Assembly: GCA_030704615.1 (NCBI GenBank)
Contig: CM060734.1
Span: 42,612,042-42,676,041, forward strand
From: Takakia lepidozioides
Taxonomy: Eukaryota > Streptophyta > Takakiopsida > Takakiales > Takakiaceae
Direction of reading: 5' to 3'
DNA: 64,000 nt
This document shows, piece after piece, positions 13,101 through 22,993 of this stretch (positions are counted from its first letter, which is position 1; every line of letters begins with the position of its first letter). The position numbers and the translations under genes are program-made. The notes beneath the pieces were generated by a model, which ran no database searches, had not been told where the DNA came from, and worked only from the letters and a program-made list of their open reading frames with translations.

Positions 13101-14716
13101 ACTTGCTTGGTCCTTGGTTACCTTAGGAAGTTGCCTTTGTGGGTTCTGAAGTATTCTTCCTTGCCACATTTTGGGTTGATGTTGTGTGAAGGTCACCTTT
13201 GGATGGCCGGATATCAGTGGTCCAGACTTCTAGGCATAGCATTTATTGCGGAGAAGCAGTAATTATAGCTGCTGGTGCTTGGAGTGCAAGCCTAATGTCA
13301 ACTCTGTTTGAGGATTCAGAAATCCCATATATTCCACCTGTCAGGCCTCGTAAGGTGCACAGACAATCTCCCTCTTTTTGGTCGCAAATGATTGTCTGCA
13401 CCAAGAAGACATGGAAACGGAAACCTTCCTTGATGTGGGCATGGTGATGAGTTGATGCTGTTGTGTGGTTAAGGTGAAGCTGAGCTCTCTTGACAAACTA
13501 TATTTTTTGCACAATATAGCCAGCTTCTGCCTGTATGATACTGAGACTTCTGTGGACTTCAATAGAGGCCAACCAGTGGTGCCTTGAGGTATGCAGCAAG
13601 AAGAGGATAAATTCTTATGTATAGTTATTCTTGGATTGGTTTTGCATTCACAAGCCTCACTTGTTAAAGTTTCTCACATACAGTGAACAAGAAACCACAG
13701 GGTTGACTGACTAATAGTTTATATTAATGACTGACTGACTGACTGACTAATAATGACTGACTTACATTAACCTTGTATTTGCTTTTGGCCCCTGCTATGT
13801 TCCCCTCTGATTGTCACAGGTTACATATGTGGCTCTGGTTGCACTGCCAATCACACCACAGGGAATGACATCTGGTACAATTGTTGGTGATGTCACCATG
13901 GACCTCTTTGCCCTTTTCCAGGGCTGCCAGGCTCGCATACACATTGCAAACGCAAACAAAGGTGACCCAGTTGGGCGTCACCCTTTACCGCATCATTTGC
14001 TCACAGGTGTCCAAAGCCGCCATCATGCTGGGCATATCCTGCAATCATCGGTTTCCAGCACACCAAATCTCTTTCAGCCTTATTGCCTTTGCATCTTCGA
14101 TGCGGCTGAATGGGTCCACGAGGGCAGTGTTCAGAATGACATCTGGTACAATTTACTTTATGATTGTACCATGGACCTGTTTCCCCTTTTCCAAGGCTGC
14201 CAGGTTTGCACATGCATTGCAAACGCAAGCAAACGTGACCTGGTTGGGCTTTACCCCTTCCTGTAGCATTTGTTCATTTGTCTCCAAGGCATTCTTACCA
14301 CCCATGCTTGGTAAATGCTGCCATCATTATATTCCATGTGATCAAAATCCGTTCTGGCATTTTGTTGAACATGAATCCGCTTTCGATAAGGTGAGGGTAC
14401 ACCTGCTTTCCCACATTTGATCTTGATGCACTTCTGCAAAAGACAGACAGAAGTATCTGAATCTCCTGAAATGCTCCTTGGTTCAAAATTTGTGGAGCCT
14501 ATTTCAGTTGCCCTACCTCATAGCTTCGCGCCACTGGCTTTCAACCAAGTGCAATGACCAGTTATGTGAATCAACGGTTCCTCTCGTATTAAGTTGGATT
14601 ACTATGGCGGCGGCATGGTGCATCAGTAGGGTAAAAGTAATCTATCTCACGACGGTCTAAACCCAGCTCACGTTGCCTATTGGTGGGTGAACATTCCAAC
14701 ACTGAATGCTGCTTCC

Positions 14717-14749
<33 letters not shown>

Positions 14750-17700
14750 GAAGCAACGGCACTATGAACGCTTGATGCCACGAGCCAGTTATCGCTATGG
14801 TAACTTTTCTGACACCTCTAGCTTCAAGTCTGAAAAACTAAAGGATTCAATAGGCCAAGCTTTCACAGTTTGTATTTGTACTGATATTCAGAATCAAATG
14901 AGCTTTTTTTGCACATCAGAGCTCTGTTTTGGTTGAGCTCATCGATCACCTGCGTTATCTTTTAACAGATGTGCCACCCCAGCCAACTCCCCACCTGACA
15001 ATGGCTTCCACCTGGATCGGCATGCCTTGGCTCGCCTTAAGACCAGAAGCAGGGACAAAGCCCCACCTCCACCTCATGTTAGAAGTAAAATAATGACAAG
15101 TAGTATTTAACTTGCGCCAGAGGTTCCCACTTATTCTACACCTATTAAGTCATTTCACAAAGTCAGACTAGAGTCAAAGCTCAACAGGCTCTTCTTTCAC
15201 TGCTGATTCTTCCAAGCCCGTTACTAAGATGATGATGCGTTTGGCTACCCAAAGAGAGTCATAGTTACTCCCGCTGTTTCCTGCGCTTGGTTGAATTTCC
15301 TTACTCTGACATTCAGAGCACTGAAGTGTTGCGTTAACATCCATCGGGACCATCGCAATGCTTTGTTTCATTTAAACAGTCGGAATCCCCTTGTCCGTAC
15401 CAGTTCTGAGTTGGCTGTTCACTACCTAGGGAGAACCCCCCACAAGAGGGGACGTTCTACTCGGCCCGCAGTGGTCCGCCTTCGCCACACAAGCAGCTTG
15501 GGCAGACTGCCGACAGCCTAAAGGGTCAAGCCGCAGACCCTAGGCCCAGCCCTCAGAGCCAATCCTTTTCCCGAAGTTACGGAATCTGTTTTGCTGACTT
15601 CCCTTACCTACATTGTTCGACCTGACACCACCAGATGTGCGGTGATTTACCAGCCACTGGACCGTATCTCTGGGTGCCAGAAGTGGTCTTGTGGACCCTC
15701 AGCTCCTCTTTCGGAAGCTGTGGTCATGGTGGGGGTGCCTGATTTTATCAGCTGTGCCACTTGACCACCTATCCATGCAGGTTTCTTTAAGCTGTCAACC
15801 TTCAGGGATTGTAGGTACTCTTGTGCTTGAAATTTTACGAAACTGGATGCACACTCCATCCATGCCTCAGCAGCAGTAATGGATAGATCTTGCCCTCGCT
15901 GCTAGCAGCTGACAATGACAGCCTAAATTTGTTCTAGCTAACAGCCTAACCCTACTCATCTCCTATGCTGAATTGCTCCCAAGACTTTGAAAGACTTTTG
16001 GGGAGAGAGAGAGAGTGACAATTTGCAAGAGCTTTGCGATGCATCTTATTGTCTGCTTCTATCTGTGACTTAACAGACATTGGCCTTTTCGCCTCATTGT
16101 CTCACCATTGACCGGGGTCCGAGAAATATTCCTTCCAAAGCTTCTCCTCATCTCTGTTTCCTGTTTGTGGATACTTGCGTATTGCCACATTGGCAGCAAC
16201 ATGAACCACGCCAAACCACCATAGATCCACCCAACAAGCTAACTTGCAGAATTCAACTTCAAAGTTTTAGGGGCAATTCTGATAAGAGGAAAAACAGGCC
16301 GAAATGTGTTGAAGAAGGTACCCTCTCCATGTTGTCCTTGACCTTGTGGATGAAAGCAGTGAGATTTTCTTTCGCCCAAGGAGTCAACCAACCATTAACC
16401 GAAAGGACCTGTTCTGTGCGCAGCTTGTGTGTGCAGTCAGGTAACCTGGATTGGTCTGTGAGAATCACCATGGTGCAACTGAGCAGCCGTAGATATAAAC
16501 ATGGCCTGCTGACCCTCCGAAGTACCTTGTAAACACAAGGAAAAAGATCAAATCGTGATACTGACAGGAAGAGCCCACTTTTGCAGAACAGACAAACTTC
16601 TTCACATTGTACATGAAAAGCCAGACCTTGCCATTGTGGTTGTCCACCATTATGAAGGATCTCTTAAGAAATTCATGCCAGTGTTGCTCCACGGTAGACC
16701 TCCGTGCCCAAAACTTCGATAACATGAACACTTTGACAGGTACTAGGGGGAGTGCTAGTGTACCTTTCAACCACATTCATGCAAGCTGTGACTTGTCATT
16801 ACTGCTATTACCCCACTATGACGTGTCACCACTGTAATTGGAATGTTACTATGAGTAGACTCCATTACATGATGAGGAACATGTCCAGACTTACACAGAT
16901 GCTTAACAAGCTTGTGCGTGCATGACAAGGCTGCCCCTCTAATCAGGTCACTGTGAGTCATACTCACTTTCATCTGCAAGTTTCAAGGGAGCTCCACCAT
17001 CCACACCAGAAACAGAAACTCTGCTATCTTTCCACCATCACCAGACTGTTCTCGATCTTGTGGCATGGTACTTAGTTTTCCTTTCACCCAAGGAACCCTC
17101 AATCCATAAGACCTCTGGTGTGTGCTGATTATGTCTATAGTCTGGAGATTTGGATCAACATCACAGATTACTTTTTGCCTTGAAGAGCAAGATCAGCAAC
17201 TCTTTGGATTCCAGGGAATTGACCATTGTATACATATATTTATGTTTCAATTGACCATGTCAGGGGCATTTGCTTGTGCTGGAGGGTTTTCCTCATTTGA
17301 AGCTCAAACACGGACTGATGGAATTCGAATACATGGCCAAGCGTAGTACAGTGCTGGGTTTACACTCCTCACGGCCTGTAGATGGTGAGTCATCATGCCA
17401 GCCAGATCTGGAGTCAGCATCATCATCAACATCAGATATGGCATTTGGAGTTGCAATGACGGCCACTATGGACCCATTAGGACGTCTTCTGTTGGGTATG
17501 TGGCTTTTGCACTACACAGTGCACTGGAAATCAAACTACGTTGAAAAGTTCCCTTTCTTGCTCCCTCTCAGGTTCTTATTGCATGCTTGGGCGAGCACTG
17601 GCAAAATGAAAGGACTCCAGCTATGTTTCCTCAGTGGTTTTGGCAGCACTTGCAGTTTCTGTGTTATGCTCACCTCCCATTGGTAACTTTGCATGGCTTG

Positions 17701-19191
17701 CTTAAGATGTTTGGTAAAACACCCCCACATCCATTTGTCGAGATGTTATGTGGTGCATTGTATTGAGTCACTGGGCCATAAATTTGGTTGGGTCTCAGCT
17801 GAGGTTTTGTTGTCACAACTTTTGTTGTCTTTTTACCTGCGTGCGGAATGTAATCGAGTTCCCTCAGCAGTTCTGATCCTTTTTCCTCAAAGAGACATGC
17901 AGGGAGCAGTCGGGAGTTTACAGGGTTTGATATTAGTCCTCAAGATACAGTTCTGGATTGCATCCTGGCACGTGCTTCCAAGTTCTTACCAGCGTTGGCT
18001 GATGTATCTTTCCGGCAAGCTCTGCAGATGGGTGGGGTGAGGACCGGCCTTCGCCCATATGGTTCGCTCAAGACCCCTTTCATTTACTATGTCCCTACCT
18101 GGTATGTTTATAATATCTGGTTCTTCTGGAACTTTATAGAACCTCAACGTAAAGCCCATGAGCAATGCGTAGTCTCTGATGTGACAGAAATAGCTTCAGT
18201 GAATCTCTTAGGACAGTAAATCCTGAAATTGCCATAGCCCCTTTGACCACCAATGTTGATCCAGTTAATGGGACTGTTTGGTTCCAGCACTGCTATCAGC
18301 CCTGCAGATTTGACATACCTAGTCCCGCTCATTGCACGAAAGGCATGCAAAACGGAGAGTTTCCAGGACCAGAGGCACTTGACTTCCAAGTTCTGATGAG
18401 ATTTGGTATAGTAGCCTTGGTATGGGTTAATGAAGAAAGAAACGATGGCAACAGGCTTTGCATGCAACAAATAGACAAACACGGCTTCATCCAACCCGAG
18501 ATTGTCGGGTGTGGATGGTCTTTGGTACAGGATGATCACTCCTGCCTGTTTTACCCTTGGCAGCGACACTGATGATTGTGAGGTATTGTCTGCAGCTTCA
18601 GATGGAAGGCCTCTTATAGGGCCAGTGCCAGGCTTGCCAGGTCTCCTTTTGGCTACTGGTCATGAAGGCTCCGGTCTTTGCATGGTATTGTGTACTTGAT
18701 ACTTCACCCTGTATCTCTTTAGTGATTTCATAGCTTTGGATTCGCCTGAAGAACGGCTGCTTATTCCTTGATGTCTTGCTTGCAGCAGGATTTCTAATCC
18801 AGCCTTTGACCGAATGAACAACTTTTTAAATGTTCTTTTTGAAGTGCTCGTTATTGTTTTTATGACAAATGACTGTCTTCCTTTTGTCCTTTTTGGTGGT
18901 GCCCATATACGTGATCAACTGTTGGTGGCATCCCTCTCCACCATCTTTGCAGTCCATGCCAGTGGTTAGTTTTCAGAGGAGGCTACTTGTCATATGTTTT
19001 TGGTGCATGAAGCATAGCTGGCTTTATTTTCTGCTTTTGGTCTTCTGGTGTAATTGTGGATTTTCCCTTTGATGCAGGCTCTTGGCACAGCAGAGATGGT
19101 GGTTAGCATGATATTAGGAGTGGATGGACCTCTTGATTGTTCACCATACTCACCAGCAGGCCGCTTGAGCTGCTACAAAGCCTTCAACTAG
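10105..19191 (+). CDS. FAD-dependent oxidoreductase, DAO family (9 exons)
   Basis: Exons: 10105-10453, 11237-11416, 12151-12365, 12765-12835, 13192-13354, 17264-17495, 17903-18061, 18596-18684, 19078-19191 (TAG). The sum is 1572 nt, 523 residues, with consistent phases. An N-terminal stretch of ~75 residues rich in Ser/Ala/Lys/Arg resembles an organelle transit peptide. It is followed by a Rossmann dinucleotide-binding motif (VVVVGAGIIGLAIA), then GQGYIWM, IIAAGAWS, the PVRPRKGHLL strand, RTGLRPY, and the C-terminal FAD contact ATGHEGSGLCMALGTAEM. This layout matches DAO-type flavoenzymes (glycine oxidase/sarcosine oxidase-like) and, from memory, plant At5g48440. These enzymes oxidise the C-N bond of an amino acid or secondary amine; the substrate is unknown. 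The start at 10105 was chosen for the transit-like peptide; the frame is also open from an ATG at 9991. Intron 5 is 3.9 kb and carries pseudogene debris. Confidence 0.88.
13720..13765. repeat. GACT/TGAC tetranucleotide microsatellite
   Basis: Runs of GACTGACTGACTGACTAA with interruptions lie in intron 5 of the FAD oxidoreductase gene, immediately upstream of the PPR relic. This is an ordinary short tandem repeat. Confidence 0.7.
13860..14490 (-). pseudogene. Degenerate PPR (pentatricopeptide repeat) gene fragment
   Basis: On the minus strand two broken frames carry hallmark plant PPR repeat text. One, at 14295-14486, has a GKQVYPHLIESG-like phrase then FNKMPERILITWN and MMAAFTKHG. The other, at 14001-14228, has AERDLVCW and MIAGYAQHDG. 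In intact PLS-class PPR proteins these belong to consecutive 35-residue repeats that bind organellar RNA. Here the frames shift, stops intervene, and the two halves share a repeated block (the phrase GAATGACATCTGGTACAA occurs at about 13861 and 14136 on the + strand), as adjacent PPR repeats would. It lies antisense inside intron 5 of the FAD gene and is not expected to make protein. Confidence 0.7.
14522..15624 (-). pseudogene. Nuclear 26S (28S) rRNA pseudogene, 3' part, antisense
   Basis: Read on the minus strand, about 1.1 kb matches the 3' third of plant large-subunit rRNA. Phrases recognised on the + strand are the complements of universal rRNA segments: CTCACGACGGTCTAAACCCA (14649), GAAGAGCCGACATCGAAGGA (14727), CTTTTAACAGATGTGCC (about 14958), GAGTCATAGTTACTCCCGC (about 15256), GTCCGTACCAGTTCTGAG (15391) and CAGAGCCAATCCTTTTCCCG (15554). 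Many substitutions and small gaps are visible, and normally GC-rich variable regions are shortened, so it is an old non-functional copy. It ends near 15624, where rRNA similarity stops in mid-gene. It lies in intron 5 of the FAD gene, opposite to transcription, and was probably inserted by DNA repair or retroposition. Confidence 0.9.
15625..17263. other. Rest of intron 5 of the FAD gene, nothing assigned
   Basis: No exon or known element can be supported here. A short GA tract lies near 16003-16016. Antisense open stretches at 15647-15859 and 16465-16776 have no recognisable domain; the second has a vague retroelement flavour (MVDNHNGKVWLF) that is too weak to call. The splice acceptor for exon 6 is at 17262-17263. 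Confidence 0.4.
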
Positions 19192-20255
19192 CTCAGACCC
19201 CGTGCACAAGATGGGAAGAAAAGCTGAAAGGGGGGCAAAAGATGACTCAGGGAAAGAGTAGGAACAAGAAATGAAGTTTCACATCCAGCAACATACAGAG
19301 TCTCCTGCTCTAGGCACATCCCATCAAAGGGTCCAATGGATACATGTAGATAGTAGAAAATGGGACAAATCTGGTATCTAAGAGACTACCTAGCATTGAT
19401 GCCAGTTGTGGAGAACTAGCAGCCATGCTGCAGATGTGGATAATTACGCTAATAGGCCTCCCAGTAAGAAGCCCTAATTGCTCCGCAGTGGCTCTTCATT
19501 TCTCCCACCCTCATCCGTGGGAAAGGGCCGAACCCTAATGACCCAAGCTGTTGCTCTACAGACCACGCTAGAACCGGCTTCTTCAGAGTTGAGTTGAATT
19601 TATGGTTGGCAAGTATGTTTGCTAGATCACCCTGAAGAGCAAACCAAAAGTCCACTTGCTCTATCACAAGCACGAGTGATCACGAGGAATTGGCTTCCTA
19701 TCTGCAGATTGGATCAGGAACCAAGACCAATGCTCAAGCGGTTGTCGCACACTAATATCCTTGCATCTTTTCCCTGGTGCATATTATAATCCTAACGTCC
19801 CATGCAATCTATGAGAACCGTGTGGGAAGGGGAGATTCGAGAGAGGTATGGAGCCTCCCACCCACAGATTGAGGTTTTCGTGCTGCATTCAAGACACGGC
19901 CTGGTAGAGTGTCGTGCACGATGATGAGCTTGTGTTCTCAGCCCGGACCTGACAGTGAACTCTTACAAGCGACAACCTGCCACGACTCTCACACACCAAG
20001 CGACTCCCTGTCCCGTGGGACATGTTTGCAGCACAATCCTGATTTCTATTTTGGTAGATTGGATGGAGATCATGCAAAACAGGGCAGCATCTTCTCAACT
20101 GTAACAACAAACCGAACTGCTGGTCTACAGCCAAGAAGAAGCTCCCACAGACAGGGGACATCCGACAGACCTAATGCAACACATTTGTACGTATGTATTC
20201 TATCGATTCATATCATATGTACCAGTATTGATCTCGTATCCGCAGCTTTAAATGC
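19192..20255. other. Intergenic, nothing assigned
   Basis: About 1 kb after the FAD gene stop. It should contain that gene's 3' UTR. No conserved coding segment, RNA gene or transposon end is recognisable; the open frames at 19449-19673 and 19889-20415 look like chance. Confidence 0.4.
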
Positions 20256-20261
20256 ATTGTT

Positions 20262-20823
20262 GGACTGGTATATAGGGTCAGGCCGGGTATCAACTAGGGT
20301 ATTAAAGAACCGATCCTGCTGGTATCTAGTATCTACTTTTGTGTTACTAGGGTTAAGAACCGGAACCCTGGTATTGGCACTTGCCACACCTAGGTCAATA
20401 CCCAGGCTAGGTTGAAGGTAATATCCGAGCAATACGTGTATTAGGGGTAGAAAGGGGTAAGAAGGGGTGTTGTACTGGTATCAGTTTCAGGACATACCAG
20501 ACTGGTCCTGGTACCAGATGTATAGCAAAACTTTCATACCAGTCTGGTCTATATAATAATAAATGTATTTTTTCCAGATACTAGTATGAGTATGAGTATC
20601 ATGACCACAATACCAGCTGGTATGAGACATCAATTCTGGTATCATTCCAAAAGCCATCATTGAATAACAAGTATCAAGTGAAAAAATACAATACAGTAGA
20701 GAAATAAATATACTGGTATATGACCAAGTATTCTCCCAATGATACCAGACTGGTCTGGTATCTGATACCAGTGCATATACCTGTGCACATACCAGGCAAT
20801 ACTATACCAGTACAACACTGGTA
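20262..20823. repeat. Cluster of TACCAG/CTGGTA palindromes
   Basis: Roughly 18 copies of CTGGTA or its complement TACCAG occur in ~560 bp, where chance would give well under one. Several combine into palindromes: CTGGTACCAG (20508-20517), ATACCAGCTGGTAT (20610-20623), CTGGTATC-T-GATACCAG (20755-20771), and a near-palindrome at 20741-20762. Similar single copies continue at about 21209 and 21449. The flanks are AT-rich. This could be a hairpin-forming element, a subterminal repeat region of an unseen transposon, or a protein-binding array. Confidence 0.75.
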
Positions 20824-21252
20824 AAACAAGGACGATGCACACGGTATTAGTATAGGATGTGTGTGCATTTTGGGTTTAGGGACTGGCGGTATGAGTCCGT
20901 GGTTAGGATGTAATATAAGAGAAGTGATGAAGAGATGGTTAAGTATGAGGAGATTGTCCAATTGTTGGCAAGTTAGCTCTGCACACCAAATTTCATGTGT
21001 GGTTTTACTTGAATATCTCGTTCTATTTATTGATGGCGTTTTTGGAGCCATTTTGAGTCTTACAGCGTGTACCAGATGTGGACTATGAAGGGGCTGGTAG
21101 TAGACTTCTCGCATGATCGAGTTCATATCAAGTGAACAAACATCACTGCAATATTCATGCCGGAATGTGGTATCTGTAAATTTGAAGATTTTGAGTACTC
21201 ATCCCAGCTGGTATCACAAAATTGTTACAAGTGTGATATGACTACCTCAAAA

Positions 21253-21412
21253 GAAATAATAATTATAATAATTATAATAAATTCGGAGTGGAACCTCTTT
21301 ACTCAGCCTTCATGGCAATTGTAAGGTTATTTTTTCCTTACCTATCAAAACATTTCCAGGGCTACAATCCCCTTGTTGATTTTTTAATAATAATAATAAT
21401 AATAAAATATCG
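21253..21412. repeat. Two AAT-type trinucleotide microsatellites
   Basis: AATAATAATTATAATAATT-type repeats at about 21255-21285 and (AAT)n at about 21386-21408. Ordinary simple repeats in intergenic DNA. Confidence 0.8.
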
Positions 21413-21693
21413 ACTCGTATGAGTGAATGCGCAAGTAAATTCCAGACCAACACTGGTATATACATATATACTATGTACCTGGTTGAGGGTCTTTTGTACG
21501 CAGGTATGTATGCTGGGAGGAATACACGGCACGTTGGGACAGAGGGTGAATTTTGTCCGGGTGCGGTAGGGCAGCGGGTAGTGAAAAGATACTTGTCCTG
21601 CCCCTCCGTTTGGCGGGCCACCCGCCTTCTCGCTCCTCGTGTTCTTCATTCCTGGTTTCTTGTAGTGTGCATCGGCGTAGCACACAAGTCGCG

Positions 21694-22484
21694 ATGGCGT
21701 GCGAGATGGCTTCTTCTCTGCTCATTGCCACTGCTTTGGACCAACATGCAGGCACTGTTTCTTTAATTTCCTGCACTGGTGGTGTGTAGCTTGCGTGCCG
21801 CCATCTTTCTTTTTTCCTCCTGTTCGTGAAGGCTTTATGGCTCTTTTCCTCTCCCGTTGAGTGTCCGGTGGCGGATTACAGACCGAATGGTTAGGTGGAC
21901 GGTACGAAGCTGCAGGATGATAGTAATGGCACTACTGTGACGCACTCAAAAGAGGAGTTGACGAGCTTTCTGGAACATCTCAGTCGAGAACAGCAGCTGA
22001 TCACTCTTCTTGCTGATGCGTGAGTCACATAATCCTTGAGCGTTTCCGAAAATGTGCATCTCTTTCCTTACCCATGTATCTTCTGTTTGGCTTGTGAGGA
22101 CGCTGACGGGAGAGCAATTGATCATTTGATACACAATAGAAGAAGCGCGGACGTTCCCTGTTCATCTGGAACTTTCTTAGTAGCAACATTACTAGCCAGT
22201 TTATCCATAGCAAGTGGCTGATGTGGGAACCTACTTTGAGTCTCCTCTGAATTCTTCTCGTTATAGACGAGTCCCTAAAATAGAAGGCGGGAAAGAAATT
22301 TTGTAAGTCATCATGCAGCATTTTGATGAGGGCCCTTAGTAAAATTCTCGGGAGAAAATAGAATATTATCAAATTTCTTGCTCAACTGGTGCTCCAAGGT
22401 GGGAAGTGCTCATCATGCCTCTTGCAGCGATGCCATCCGTGCAGCCCATGTCTATATCATCGCAAGAGAATCCCCTGTTGTCAG
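21694..22484 (+). CDS. Possible small spliced gene or 5' exons of unknown function
   Basis: Three segments join with plausible splice sites and phases: 21694-21783 (starts ATG, MACEMASSLLIATALDQ), 21895-22019 (HSKEELTSFLEHLSREQQ, ending in a perfect GTGAGT donor) and 22428-22484 (DAIRAAHVYIIARESP, acceptor TTGCAG). The second and third read like amphipathic helices rather than noise, and a further open stretch near 22595-22670 (KRVAELGVPVIVILLTG) could be another exon. No family is recognised and the 3' end cannot be fixed. It lies just upstream of, and on the same strand as, the next gene, so these could instead be non-coding first exons. Confidence 0.25.
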
Positions 22485-22993
22485 GTTTAGAGTCGTTCTT
22501 CAAATGTTGTAGGCCATTCTGTACGGTGTCGCTGGATGACAGTTCATCGTGTTAGCTTATTGCCAAGGTGTACGTTTTCCTTGTTTTCCTGGCGTCCATC
22601 TCTTGAAGAGGGTTGCAGAACTTGGAGTGCCAGTGATTGTGATATTGCTCACAGGCAATATTTCGTGCTGATATCATCGCGCTAGAGTGGTTACTCTGTG
22701 GTTTGTTGCCTGAGGTTTGTTTTAGTGCTCTGCCGCCATATGTCTGCTGTGTCGGTCTCGGGTCTCTGGACTCTTTCAAAGAGTCAGACTCCTTGTCAAT
22801 TGCGGTTTGCGACCTATCATAAAATGTTTGAAGTCCAGAGAGATGGATGGTAGAAGGTGGAGAAATGAGACAGAAAATCTTGGCAGTGTACGCAGCTCTA
22901 TACAAACAAGGCTGTGAGGTTAAGCTGCATCTGACATTACTGTTAAAATGCAGTAAACACAGCAACAGTGTGGCAGAAGACAAGACAGTTTAA

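Noticed and set aside
16465-16776. Possible integrase-like text (MVDNHNGKVWLF) in intron 5 of the FAD gene
   Set aside because: Only a dozen residues vaguely resemble a copia integrase strand; no catalytic residues, LTR or neighbouring pol text.
18144-18569. 141-codon antisense frame in intron 7 of the FAD gene
   Set aside because: No family resemblance; it lies wholly in an intron and overlaps other open frames on the + strand.
21419-21766. 115-codon + strand frame before the possible small gene
   Set aside because: It overlaps equally long frames on the other strand, starts in a microsatellite-rich stretch and has no protein-like pattern.
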